Assembly (NCBI RefSeq): GCF_012163145.1
Contig: NZ_JAAVTX010000001.1
Coordinates: 1-64,000, forward strand
From: Falsiroseomonas frigidaquae
GTDB lineage: Bacteria; Pseudomonadota; Alphaproteobacteria; Acetobacterales; Acetobacteraceae
Length of the DNA stretch: 64,000 nucleotides
Reading direction: 5' to 3'
Shown: positions 16,426 through 25,162 of the stretch, piece after piece
Layout of the letters: every line of letters starts with the position of its first letter
How positions within the stretch are numbered: the stretch's first letter is position 1
Translations under genes and position numbers: made by a program
Notes under the pieces: generated by a model
Databases searched by the model: none
Seen by the model: the letters and a program-made list of their open reading frames with translations, nothing else
What the model was told of the DNA's origin: nothing

Positions 16426-18159
16426 ATGGATAGCTGCATATGTGATGCGCTCGATTGGCAGCATGCGGTCGCCGACCGAAGCGTCGTCGACGCAATCTCC
16501 CGCTCCATGGCGCTTGTCGAGTTCACGCTCGATGGCACCGTCATCTCCGCCAACGAGAATTTTCTGCGGCTGATGGGGTATCGCGCCGCGGAGGTCCAGG
16601 GACACCCACACACCATGTTTCTGGATCCCGCCCAGATCCATGCCGCGGAGTATGCGGCGTTCTGGAACAGGTTGCGGCTGGGCGAATTCATCCAGGCGGA
16701 GTTCTGCCGCCGGGCCAAGGACGGCCGCGAAGTCTGGCTGCAGGCCAGCTACAATCCTGTTCTGGATGCGGCAGGCCAGCCCTACAAGGTGGTGAAGATG
16801 GCGACCGATGTCACGCTGGAACGCCAAAGCGCCGCCGGCTATCGCGGCATGGTCGAGGCGATCTCCCGCTCCACCGGCCTGGTGGAGTTCACCCTCGACG
16901 GCACCATCGTCTGCGCGAACAGCATATTCCTCGAGACGATGGGCTACAGTGAGTCTGAGATCCGCGGCCGGCATCACCGCCTTTTCGTCGACCCGGCCGA
17001 GGCGGCCGCGCCCGCCTACAACTCCCTCTGGGATCGGCTGCGGGCCGGCGAGTTCGTGCAGACGGAATTCCGGCGCCTGGGCAAGGGCGGGCGCGAAGTC
17101 TGGCTTCAGGCCAGCTACAATCCCATCTTCGATGCGGCCGGCCACCCGCAGAAGGTGATGAAGATCGCCACGGACGTGACCGCCGACCGGCAGGGGGCCG
17201 CGGACCACCGTGGCATCATCGAGGCGATTTCACGCTCTACCGCGCTCATCGAGTTTCAACCCAATGGAACCATCATCTCGGCCAACGACAAGCTGCTCAA
17301 GCTGCTGGGGTATGAATTCTCGGAGGTGCGCGGCCGGCATCACCGCATGCTGATCGATCCCGTCGAGGCCGCCACGCCCGAATATGCCGCATTCTGGGAC
17401 CGCCTTCGGGCGGGCGAATTCGTCCAGCGCGAATTCCGGCGCCTGGCCAAGGGCGGACAGGAAGTCTGGCTGCAGGCCAGCTACAACCCGATTTTCGACG
17501 CAGCAGGCAGGACGCACAAGATCCTGAAGATCGCCACGGACATCACCGACACGGTGCATCAGCGGCAGTCGACGGCCCGGCTGGCGTCGCTGGATGCCCT
17601 GACCGGGCTTGCCAACCGCCGCAGCTTCGATGATCGACTGCATCAGGAATGCCGCCGGCTGACCCGCTCCCATTCCTCGCTTTCGCTTGTCCTGATCGAT
17701 GTCGACCGCTTCAAGAACTACAACGATCTCTATGGCCATCCCAAAGGCGATCGCTGCCTGGGCATGGTTGCCGAAGCGCTTCGCCGCGGCCTGCAACGGT
17801 CGTCCGACTTCGTCGCGCGCTATGGCGGCGAGGAGTTCGCCATGATCCTGCCGGATACCGATACGCTCGGCGCGGTGGATCTCGCGGAGCGCGTGCGTGG
17901 CGTCATCGAGCGCCTGGACCTGCTGCATGCCGGCAACCCGCCTTTCGGGATGGTCACGGCGAGCATCGGCGTTGCCACGTCGCACGCATTCGAAGCGATG
18001 GAGGACATCAGCCAGATCCTGCTGCAGCGGGCCGATGCTGCCCTTTACCGAGCCAAGGATGGCGGCCGCAACCGCGTCTGCGGCAGTACCGGCGAGCATC
18101 CAGACCAGGCAGCGAAGGGCTCTGAGATCCAGGCCCTGACGGAATTGCGGCCCGGATGA
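16426..18159 (+). CDS. Diguanylate cyclase with three repeated PAS domains
   Basis: 577 residues. Three PAS-PAC units follow each other at exactly 122-residue spacing (nucleotides 16492, 16858 and 17224), each with AISRS, DGT-IxxN, WLQASYNP and KxATD elements, so they arose by internal duplication. The GGDEF domain begins with DALTGLANRRSFDDRL and has the active-site motif RYGGEEF, with an intact inhibitory-site RxxD (RSSD) just upstream. It should make cyclic di-GMP in response to whatever the PAS units bind. No EAL domain, no membrane segments. It lies 18 bases after the globin-coupled chemoreceptor gene, suggesting an oxygen- or redox-related input. Confidence 0.92.
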   Translation: MDSCICDALDWQHAVADRSVVDAISRSMALVEFTLDGTVISANENFLRLMGYRAAEVQGHPHTMFLDPAQIHAAEYAAFWNRLRLGEFIQAEFCRRAKDGREVWLQASYNPVLDAAGQPYKVVKMATDVTLERQSAAGYRGMVEAISRSTGLVEFTLDGTIVCANSIFLETMGYSESEIRGRHHRLFVDPAEAAAPAYNSLWDRLRAGEFVQTEFRRLGKGGREVWLQASYNPIFDAAGHPQKVMKIATDVTADRQGAADHRGIIEAISRSTALIEFQPNGTIISANDKLLKLLGYEFSEVRGRHHRMLIDPVEAATPEYAAFWDRLRAGEFVQREFRRLAKGGQEVWLQASYNPIFDAAGRTHKILKIATDITDTVHQRQSTARLASLDALTGLANRRSFDDRLHQECRRLTRSHSSLSLVLIDVDRFKNYNDLYGHPKGDRCLGMVAEALRRGLQRSSDFVARYGGEEFAMILPDTDTLGAVDLAERVRGVIERLDLLHAGNPPFGMVTASIGVATSHAFEAMEDISQILLQRADAALYRAKDGGRNRVCGSTGEHPDQAAKGSEIQALTELRPG

Positions 18160-18214
18160 CGGTGGCACGCCCCGCTTCCGGATCGGGCAGCCTCGCTTCC
18201 CTGCCGTAAACGGC

Positions 18215-18895
18215 TCAGGTCTTGCACCACATCCGCATCAGGTTGTGGTAGCAGGCGGTCAGGCCCAGCACGCTGGGATGGTCATCAGGCACCGCCATCC
18301 GCATCTGGATGATCGACATGTCCATCTCGAACATCAGGCGGCGCTGCCGGTCGTCGTCGATCATCGACTGGGTCCAGAAGAAGGACGCCCACCGGCTGCC
18401 GCGCGTCACCGGGTTGACGCGGTGCAGGCTGGTCGCCGGGTAGATCACCATGTCACCGGCCGGCAGCTTCACGGACTGCGCGCCATAGGTGTCCTCGACC
18501 ACCAGCTCGCCGCCCTCATATTCCTCGGGCGGCGTGAGAAACAGCGTGGAGGACACGTCCGTCCGCATGCGGCCGCCGCCCGGCAGGGCACGTATCGCGT
18601 TGTCGACATGGGTGTCGAAGGTCATGCCCACATCGTAGCGGTTGAACATCGGCGGATAGACGCGCAGCGGCAGCACGGCGGAGGCAAACAGCGGGCTGCG
18701 GTTGATCGCCCGCAGCACCACCTCCCCCAATTGGCGCGAGGCGGCGGAGTTTTCCGGCACCTGCAGGTTGAGCTTCACCTTGGCGGATTGCTCGCCCGCG
18801 GTGGCGCGGCCATCCACCCAATCGGCGCTTTCCAGCCTCTGCCGGCACTGTGCGACCTCCTCGGCCGTCAGCACGTTCGGGATATGCACCAGCAT
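18215..18895 (-). CDS. piuC: PKHD-type Fe(II)/2-oxoglutarate hydroxylase PiuC/YbiX
   Basis: 226 residues, exactly the usual length, starting at an ATG with GGAGGAGA six bases upstream. The double-stranded beta-helix iron ligands are HxD in [10 protein letters not shown] and the distal histidine in [13 protein letters not shown], whose arginine binds 2-oxoglutarate. In enterobacteria and pseudomonads this gene follows the catecholate receptor gene (fiu-ybiX, piuA-piuC) and is iron-repressed; the same arrangement is seen here, 105 bases downstream of the receptor. Its substrate is not firmly known in any organism. Confidence 0.92.
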   Translation of the reverse strand: MLVHIPNVLTAEEVAQCRQRLESADWVDGRATAGEQSAKVKLNLQVPENSAASRQLGEVVLRAINRSPLFASAVLPLRVYPPMFNRYDVGMTFDTHVDNAIRALPGGGRMRTDVSSTLFLTPPEEYEGGELVVEDTYGAQSVKLPAGDMVIYPATSLHRVNPVTRGSRWASFFWTQSMIDDDRQRRLMFEMDMSIIQMRMAVPDDHPSVLGLTACYHNLMRMWCKT

Positions 18896-19000
18896 CGCGA
18901 TTCTCCTCCGCTGCCGCAGCCTATTCCGCCGCCGGCGTGGGGCCGGCAAGCGGAAAGGCGGCGCCGGGCCGCGCGGCCCGGTGGCCCTGGACCCGTGCGA

Positions 19001-21250
19001 TCAGAAGTTGGTGGACAGCGTCATGGTGACCGCCCGCCCGGTCCCCAGCGCGGCGCGGCCGCTGGAGACGTGGGTGTAGTTGCGGTGGTCGGTCAGGTTG
19101 TAGCCGTTCACGCGCAGCAGCAGGTTCTGGTTGAGGCGGTGTGAAACGAAGGCGTCGAGCGAGAAGCTCTCCGGCACTTCCTGGCTGTTGGCGGCATTCA
19201 GGAAGATCCGGCTCGCCCAGGTGACACCGCCGCCGACCGTCAGGTTCAGCTTCTGGCCCTGGTTGAATTCATAGGCGGTCCACAGCGCGGCCGATTGCTC
19301 CGGCACCAGCTGGATCGGCTTGCCGACATTGGCGGGCGTGGTGGAACGCGTCGTCTCGCTGTCGGTGTAGCTGTAGCGCGCATTCAGCGTCCAGGCGGGG
19401 GTGATGCTGCCGGTCGCGCCGATGTCGATGCCGCGCACTTCCTGCCGGTCGCCCGATGTGAAGGTGGCGCCGGTCAGCGCATCGGTCTCCGTCGCGTTGT
19501 TCTTGGTGATCTGGTAGGCGGCCGCGCTCAGGCCCAGCCTTCCGCCGAGGAAGGCACCGCGTGCGCCGATCTCGTAGATGTCGTTCCGCTCCGGCTCGAG
19601 CTGGGTGTTGTTGACATTGGCCTGGCCCGGCTGCGTGGCGAAGTTGGAGCCCGGCGCGAAGGAGGACTGCGCGTAGGAGAAGTAGAAGGTGTAGTCGCGC
19701 GTCGGCTCCCAGATCACGGCGCCGCGCGGATCGACGAAGCTGTTGTCGGCATTCAGCTCGGTCGGTGACACGCCCGGGCCGAAGGCCTGATAGTCCGTCT
19801 GGAAGCGGTTCCAGCGTACGCCGCCAAGGACGGAGAGTTGCGGCGTCAGCCACAGCCGTTCGCTGGCGAAGACGCCGACGGCGGTGGTCTGCGCGCGGCG
19901 CGTGGCATTCGCCGCGGTCGAGCGCGTGTAGCTGTAGGAGGTATCGTTGTCGGGCTCGAAGAAGTTGCCGCGGAAGGCCGATCGGTCGGCGCCGTAGCTG
20001 TAGCCGGTGCGCTCGAAATCCTCGTACCAGCCATCTACGCCCACCGTCGCCTCATGCCGCAGCGAGCCGGTGTTGAAGCGCGCCACCGCGGTGGTCACGT
20101 TCTGCACGCCCCAGGTGCTGGAATCATAGGGCGATCCCGCGCCGGAGTAGGTGTATCCGGGCGTTCCGGTACGATTGAAGAAGCCGGTCGCACAATCCGC
20201 GGTGCAGCCGATGATGCTGTAGCTGAAGGACCGGTCCTGGATGCCCGCGCGCGTGTCGTTGTAGATGGTCAGCCAGTCCGTCGCCCGGTGTTGCAGGCGC
20301 GCGGTGAGGCGGTCCACCGTCGTCTTGTCGCGGTCATTCGGCGTGCCGAGCCAGGTGCGGCGGTCCAGGCCATACTCCGTGATCGGGCGGCCGACGGTGG
20401 CGCCGGGGCGCGTCAGGACCGGCACGCCGGTGTCGGTCGGCTCGTCATACTGGTAGTGCAGGTATTCCAGCGTGAAGGTGGTGTCGGTGCCCAGGCCGAA
20501 GGCGATGGAGGGCGCGATGCCCCAGCGCTCGCCCCACGGCATGTCCCGGCCGGCGAGCCGCGAAGTCTGGCCCATCAGGTTCAGGCGCACCGCCGCCGTG
20601 TCGCTGATCTGGTAGTTGCCATCGACGGTCGAGCGGAAGAACGGCCCCATGCCGGCGGTGGCATCTGCGTTGAAGGAATTGCCGAGGCGCGCGGTGCGGC
20701 TCACCACGTTCACCGTGCCTCCCGCGGAACCGGCGCCGAAGGTCTGGCCGGACGGGCCGAGCAGCGCCTGGACTTCCTCGAAGGTGAAGGCATCGCGGCG
20801 GAAGGTGCCGAAATCACGCAGGCCGTCCACATACAGGTCGTTCTGCGCGTTGAAGCCGCGGATGCGGATCTGGTCGCCATTGACGCCGCCATTGCCCTCA
20901 CCGACCGAGGAGGTGATGCCGGGCACGTTGCGCAGTGCCTGCTCCAGCGTGGTCACGTTCTGCTGCTGCAGCACTTCCCGCGGCACCACCTGGATGGTCT
21001 GCGGAATGCTCTGGATCGGCCCTGACAGGCGGCCGAGGCCGGTCTCGCCGCGCAGCGTATTTTCCGGCCGGTCGCCGACCACGCTGATCCCCGGCAGGCG
21101 CACCGCCTGGCTGGCTTCCGGCTCGGCCTGCGCCTGCGGCGAGGTCGCGGTCTGGGCCGAGGCGCCGCCACCCAGCATCATGCCCGCCGCGAGGCTGGCA
21201 CCGAAGGCCGTGTTGGATACGATCATGCGCAAGGTGGGCTTGGCGGTCAT
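19001..21250 (-). CDS. fiu: TonB-dependent catecholate siderophore receptor (Fiu-type)
   Basis: 749 residues. A signal peptide ends near ASAQT, a TonB-box-like segment (LPGISVVGD) follows, then the plug domain (SIPQTIQVVPREVLQQQN, NVPGITSSVGEGNGG, DQIRIRGFNAQNDLYVDGLRD) and a 22-strand barrel ending in the C-terminal phenylalanine (LSTNF). The plug is closest to Fiu/PiuA-type receptors for monomeric and linear catecholates. The ATG at 21250 has GGGGAG about eight bases upstream; a GTG directly before it is also possible. It is followed by piuC and preceded by a Fur-box-like site at 21315-21333, and it faces a siderophore assembly operon. Confidence 0.93.
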   Translation of the reverse strand: MTAKPTLRMIVSNTAFGASLAAGMMLGGGASAQTATSPQAQAEPEASQAVRLPGISVVGDRPENTLRGETGLGRLSGPIQSIPQTIQVVPREVLQQQNVTTLEQALRNVPGITSSVGEGNGGVNGDQIRIRGFNAQNDLYVDGLRDFGTFRRDAFTFEEVQALLGPSGQTFGAGSAGGTVNVVSRTARLGNSFNADATAGMGPFFRSTVDGNYQISDTAAVRLNLMGQTSRLAGRDMPWGERWGIAPSIAFGLGTDTTFTLEYLHYQYDEPTDTGVPVLTRPGATVGRPITEYGLDRRTWLGTPNDRDKTTVDRLTARLQHRATDWLTIYNDTRAGIQDRSFSYSIIGCTADCATGFFNRTGTPGYTYSGAGSPYDSSTWGVQNVTTAVARFNTGSLRHEATVGVDGWYEDFERTGYSYGADRSAFRGNFFEPDNDTSYSYTRSTAANATRRAQTTAVGVFASERLWLTPQLSVLGGVRWNRFQTDYQAFGPGVSPTELNADNSFVDPRGAVIWEPTRDYTFYFSYAQSSFAPGSNFATQPGQANVNNTQLEPERNDIYEIGARGAFLGGRLGLSAAAYQITKNNATETDALTGATFTSGDRQEVRGIDIGATGSITPAWTLNARYSYTDSETTRSTTPANVGKPIQLVPEQSAALWTAYEFNQGQKLNLTVGGGVTWASRIFLNAANSQEVPESFSLDAFVSHRLNQNLLLRVNGYNLTDHRNYTHVSSGRAALGTGRAVTMTLSTNF

Positions 21251-21314
21251 CACTCAACTCCCCTGAGTCGCGGGGCGCGGATGCACTCCCGACGGGCGGG
21301 CGGAGCATTCATGC

Positions 21315-21333
21315 AATTAAGAGTCATTCGCAA
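21315..21333. promoter_or_regulatory. Fur-box-like site upstream of the TonB receptor
   Basis: AATTAAGAGTCATTCGCAA, about 65 bases before the receptor start. It shares the CATTCGCAA core with the site at 31554-31574 and TTCGCA with those at 22596 and 25066. Assignment to Fur is by similarity to the family consensus and by the iron-related genes it precedes. Confidence 0.5.
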
Positions 21334-21416
21334 GGACACTTCGTAACACGACGCCGCTTCAGGGCGCGGACCGGCGCGGGTGTGACATTCCAGCAACGTC
21401 GAAGCGCCGCATCCTG

Positions 21417-22514
21417 CTAGCGGCCCGTCCAGATGATGCGCGGGCCGATATCGCCCAGCGCGCGGCAGCCGGTCAGCGCCATCGCCACCTCGAACTCGCC
21501 GCGCAGGATCTGCACCGCATGCGCGACCCCGGCGGGGCCCGCCACCGCCAGGGCGAAGACATAGGGCCGGCCGATCATCACCGCCGCGGCACCCAGCGCC
21601 AGCGCCTTCAGCACGTCGGTGCCCCGGCGGATGCCGCCATCCACGATCAGCGGAACTTGCCCGCGGACGGCGGCGGCGATCGCCGGCAGGATCTCGATGG
21701 TCGCGGGCTGCGAATCCAGCACCCGCCCGCCATGGTTGGAGACGATCAGCCCATCCGCCCCTTCCCGGATGGCGCGTTCCGCATCCTCCGGCGCCGTGAT
21801 TCCCTTGACCAGCAGCGGCAGCTTCGTCGTCGCGCGCAGCCGGGCGAAATCTTCCCAGCGCGCGCCGCTGTCGATGAAGCCGCCGAACACCAGGCTTTCC
21901 CCCAGCCCTGCACGCGGCATCGGCCCGGGCCGCGCGCCGCGCAGATGTACGGCCTCCCCCAGCAGCGCGGGCGTCACGCCGGCGCGCTGTTCGCGGTTGC
22001 GGAAGCCGCTGACCGGCGCGTCAGCGGTCACGACGATGGCCTGCGCCCCCGCCCGTTCCGCGCGCGCCAGCAGCGCCCGGGTGAAGTCGCGGTCATGTTG
22101 CATGTAGAGCTGGAACCAGAAGCGCCCCCTGGCCGCAGCGGCGATCTCCTCGACCGGGCAATCGGCCTCCGTGCTGACAACCAGGCAGGCCCGCGCGCCG
22201 GCCGCGCCGACGGCGGTGGCGATCTCTGCCTGCGGGCAGGCCAGGCGCTGATGCGCCACCGGGGCGAGCAGGATTGGGTGCTCGAAATGCGCGCCGAACA
22301 GCGTCTGCCCGGTGCCGCCACCGCGCAGATCCGCCAGCACGCGGCCCTGGAGCCGGATCGCGTCATAGGCCGCGCGGTTGTGACGCAGGGTCAGCTCATC
22401 CGCCGCGCCACCGGCGACATAGGCCCAGGCCGCGGCCGTCATCCGCGTCTCGGCATGGCGTTCGTAATCGGCGAGCGAGACGGCATCCGCCGGGATCTGG
22501 AAGGCGTCGGACAT
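21417..22514 (-). CDS. FMN-dependent alpha-hydroxy-acid oxidase/dehydrogenase
   Basis: 365 residues of the glycolate oxidase/lactate dehydrogenase/mandelate dehydrogenase family. Seen are AWAYVAGGAADELTLRHN, the FMN site PILLAPVAHQRL, QLYMQHDR, the catalytic SNHGGRVLDSQP histidine-arginine region, DGGIRRGTDVLKALALGA and GRPYVFALA at the end. These enzymes oxidise 2-hydroxy acids to 2-oxo acids. It is divergent from the M20 hydrolase across a Fur-box-like site, placing it in the iron island. No siderophore pathway with this step is obvious; oxidation of a hydroxy acid precursor or carbon source under iron stress are possibilities. Confidence 0.88.
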   Translation of the reverse strand: MSDAFQIPADAVSLADYERHAETRMTAAAWAYVAGGAADELTLRHNRAAYDAIRLQGRVLADLRGGGTGQTLFGAHFEHPILLAPVAHQRLACPQAEIATAVGAAGARACLVVSTEADCPVEEIAAAARGRFWFQLYMQHDRDFTRALLARAERAGAQAIVVTADAPVSGFRNREQRAGVTPALLGEAVHLRGARPGPMPRAGLGESLVFGGFIDSGARWEDFARLRATTKLPLLVKGITAPEDAERAIREGADGLIVSNHGGRVLDSQPATIEILPAIAAAVRGQVPLIVDGGIRRGTDVLKALALGAAAVMIGRPYVFALAVAGPAGVAHAVQILRGEFEVAMALTGCRALGDIGPRIIWTGR

Positions 22515-22595
22515 GGCGCATCCTTAATGTCGGCGCGTCCGGCGGACCGGCGGAACCCATGGCTTTGTGCTTGCCGATCCGGCCAACTGCAAGTA

Positions 22596-22617
22596 GCACG
22601 CATTATTATTCGCATTA
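22596..22617. promoter_or_regulatory. Fur-box-like site between the oxidase and M20 genes
   Basis: GCACGCATTATTATTCGCAT, directly upstream of the M20 hydrolase start and 80-100 bases upstream of the divergent oxidase. The 14-base core ATTATTATTCGCAT is identical to the one at 25066-25092. It could control both directions. Confidence 0.55.
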
Positions 22618-22633
22618 CCCGGTGACCTGCCCC

Positions 22634-23848
22634 GTGGACACCCCGCTTCCTGCCCTGCTTGCACGCCACGAGGCCGAGCTGACGGAAATCCGTCACGACC
22701 TGCACCGTCACCCCGAACTCGGCTTCCAGGAAAGCCGCACCGCGGCGCTGGTCGCGGCGAAGCTGCGCGGCTGGGGCATTGCGGTGACGGAGGGCATCGC
22801 CCGCACCGGCGTGGTCGGCACCCTGCATGGCCGGCGCGGCCCCGGCGGGGGGAGGATCGGCGCCATCGCGCTGCGCGCCGACATGGACGCCCTGCCGATC
22901 CAGGAGGCGACGGGTGCCGCCCATGCCTCCGCCACGCCCGGGGTGATGCATGCCTGCGGGCATGACGGGCACACCGCCATGCTGCTGGGCGCGGCGCGCC
23001 ACCTGGCGGAGCATCCGGATTTCCACGGCACCGTGCATTTCATCTTCCAGCCGGCCGAGGAAGGCCTGGCCGGTGGCCGGCTGATGATCGAGGAAGGCCT
23101 GTTCGATCGCTTCCCCGCCGATGCCGTCTTCGGCCTGCACAACGAGCCGGGCCTGGCGCTGGGCCGCTTCGGGCTGCGCGCCGGGCCGATGCTGGCCAAT
23201 GTCGATGGCTGGTCGGTGCGCTTCCGCGGCACCGGCGGCCATGGCGCCGTGCCACACCGCGCCACAGACCCAACCCAGCCCATGGCGCAGTTCATCGGCA
23301 CGCTGCAGAGCGTGATCGGCCGCAACATCCCGGCCGGCCAGACCGCCGTGCTCAGCATCGGCCACGTTGCCGGCGGCGATGCGCGGGCGCCGAATGTGAT
23401 CCCCGCGGAGGTCTTCGTCTCCGGCACCGGCCGTTCCTTCCTGCCCGCGGCGCGGGAGGTGATGGAACGCCGGCTGCGCGAACTCGCCGCCGGCTGCGCC
23501 ATGGCGCATGGCTGCACGGTGGAGGTCGACTACCAGCACGGCTATCCGGCCCTGGTGAACACGCCGGCGGAGGTCCGGCTGGCCGCCCGCGCCGCCGCGG
23601 CGGTGGCGGGGCGCGATGCGGTGGATGACAATTATCCGCCGATCACCGCCGGCGAGGATTTCGCCTATATGCTGCAGCAGCGGCCCGGCGCCTTCATGCT
23701 GGCGGGCAACGGCTTCGCGCCGGATGGCAGCTACCACCACGTCCACACGCCGCATTTCGACTTCAATGACCGGCTGCTGCCGCTCGGCGCGGCCTACTGG
23801 GTCAGCCTGGTCGCGCACGCCCTGGGCGATGCGATGCGCGAGGGATGA
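22634..23848 (+). CDS. M20D amidohydrolase (hippurate-hydrolase/aminoacylase type)
   Basis: 404 residues from a GTG at 22634 (another GTG lies 12 bases upstream; neither has a clear Shine-Dalgarno site, so a nearly leaderless message is possible). The metal centre is intact: MHACGHDGHTAM, PAEEG, LHNEPG and the late HTPHFDFND histidine. M20D enzymes cleave N-acyl amino acids such as hippurate and indole-acetyl amino acids. Because the gene sits directly under a Fur-box-like site and is coupled to an exporter and the aryl-serine assembly genes, cleavage of the aryl-serine amide of the siderophore is an attractive role, but this is inference. Confidence 0.85.
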   Translation: MDTPLPALLARHEAELTEIRHDLHRHPELGFQESRTAALVAAKLRGWGIAVTEGIARTGVVGTLHGRRGPGGGRIGAIALRADMDALPIQEATGAAHASATPGVMHACGHDGHTAMLLGAARHLAEHPDFHGTVHFIFQPAEEGLAGGRLMIEEGLFDRFPADAVFGLHNEPGLALGRFGLRAGPMLANVDGWSVRFRGTGGHGAVPHRATDPTQPMAQFIGTLQSVIGRNIPAGQTAVLSIGHVAGGDARAPNVIPAEVFVSGTGRSFLPAAREVMERRLRELAAGCAMAHGCTVEVDYQHGYPALVNTPAEVRLAARAAAAVAGRDAVDDNYPPITAGEDFAYMLQQRPGAFMLAGNGFAPDGSYHHVHTPHFDFNDRLLPLGAAYWVSLVAHALGDAMREG

Positions 23849-25068
23849 CGGAGGGCACCCCGGCGGAGGACACTCCGGCCGCGCGCGACCCGGTCCTGCC
23901 GGTGCTGATGGTGGCGGTGTTCTGCGGCAGCCTGGCGATGATGGCCTTCGTGGCGCTGATCGGCCCGGTGGCGCGCGTCGCCGGGTTGCAGCCCTGGCAG
24001 GCCGGGCTGGCCGTCACAGCATCCGGCGTCGCCTGGATGCTGGGCGCGCGGCCCTGGGGGCGGGCGAGCGACCGCCATGGCCGTCGCGCCGTGCTGCTGG
24101 CCGGCGCGCTCGGCTTCACCCTGGCCTATTGGGCGCTGTGCCTGTTCATCGATGCGATGCTGCGCTGGCAGGTGCCGGTGACGCTCGCCTTCCTCGGCCT
24201 GGTGGCCGGGCGGGCGCTGGTCGGCGGCGCCTATGCCGCCATCCCGGCCGCCGGCATGGCGCTGATCGCGGACCGTACCGAACCCGCAAAGCGGGCCCAG
24301 GCGATGGCGCGGCTCGGCACCGGCAGCGGTGCCGGGCTGGTCGCCGGCCCGGCGCTGGCCGCGCTGCTGGTGCCCTATGGGCTGAGCGTGCCGCTGATCG
24401 CCACCGCCGCGCTGCCGCTGCTCGCCTGCCTCGCCTTGTGGTGGCTGATCCCCGCCACGCCGCCGAAGCCGAGCCCGCCCCGGCGGCGGCTGAAGCTGAC
24501 CGACCGCCGGCTGCGCCAGCCACTGGCGATCGGCTTCAGCGCCATGTTCAGCGTCTCCATCGCGCAGGTCAGCATCGGCTTCTTTGCGATGGACCGGCTA
24601 GGCCTGCCGCCGGAGGATGCGGCGCGTGCAGCCGGCACCGCGCTGATGATGGTGGGCATCGCGCTGGTGCTGTCGCAATCCGTGGCGGCGCGCTGGCGCA
24701 TCGCGCCGGAGCGGATGATCCGCCTGGGCGCGCTGGCGGCGGCGCTGGGCTTCGGCAGCGTGGTGCTGGCAAGCCAGGCCTGGATGCTCGCCGCCTGCTA
24801 CTTCGTCGCAGCGCTCGGCATGGGCTGGGTCTTCCCGGCCTTCTCGGCGATGACCGCCAATGCGGTGGAGCCCGGCGAGCAGGGTGCGGCGGCGGGCGCG
24901 GCGGGGGCGGCGCAGGGCCTCGGCATGGTGGTCGGGCCGGTGGCGGGCACGCTGCTTTATGCGGTGGCGCCGGCGCTGCCCTATGTGCTCGCCAGCGCGC
25001 TGCTGCTCGGCGTCTCACTGCCGCTGTGGCGGCAGGCGCGCGACCCGCTTGCCGTTCCGTCCGCGTGA
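23845..25068 (+). CDS. MFS transporter, probable siderophore exporter
   Basis: 407 residues with about 12 membrane segments and the loop 2-3 MFS motif (GRASDRHGRRAVLLAGA). It overlaps the stop of the M20 gene by four bases (ATGA), so the two are translationally coupled. The size and position, between the M20 gene and the ligase-NRPS operon, fit an EntS-like exporter of the catecholate product. Drug or precursor transport cannot be excluded from sequence. Confidence 0.82.
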   Translation: MTEGTPAEDTPAARDPVLPVLMVAVFCGSLAMMAFVALIGPVARVAGLQPWQAGLAVTASGVAWMLGARPWGRASDRHGRRAVLLAGALGFTLAYWALCLFIDAMLRWQVPVTLAFLGLVAGRALVGGAYAAIPAAGMALIADRTEPAKRAQAMARLGTGSGAGLVAGPALAALLVPYGLSVPLIATAALPLLACLALWWLIPATPPKPSPPRRRLKLTDRRLRQPLAIGFSAMFSVSIAQVSIGFFAMDRLGLPPEDAARAAGTALMMVGIALVLSQSVAARWRIAPERMIRLGALAAALGFGSVVLASQAWMLAACYFVAALGMGWVFPAFSAMTANAVEPGEQGAAAGAAGAAQGLGMVVGPVAGTLLYAVAPALPYVLASALLLGVSLPLWRQARDPLAVPSA

Positions 25069-25092
25069 TATATAATGATTATTATTCGCATC
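25066..25092. promoter_or_regulatory. Fur-box-like site upstream of the siderophore assembly operon
   Basis: A 27-base AT-rich block, beginning TGATATATAATGATTATTAT and ending in TTCGCATC, in an otherwise very GC-rich region. The TAATGATTATTATT part resembles the classic Fur consensus and could overlap a -10 element (TATAAT at 25071-25076). It starts right at the MFS stop codon and lies 70 bases before the ligase start. Confidence 0.65.
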
Positions 25093-25162
25093 TGCTGACG
25101 CACGCGCCGCCAGATGCTCTCTCTGCCCCTCGGGCAGGCGCCGTTTGGACGGGTGATCTGCC

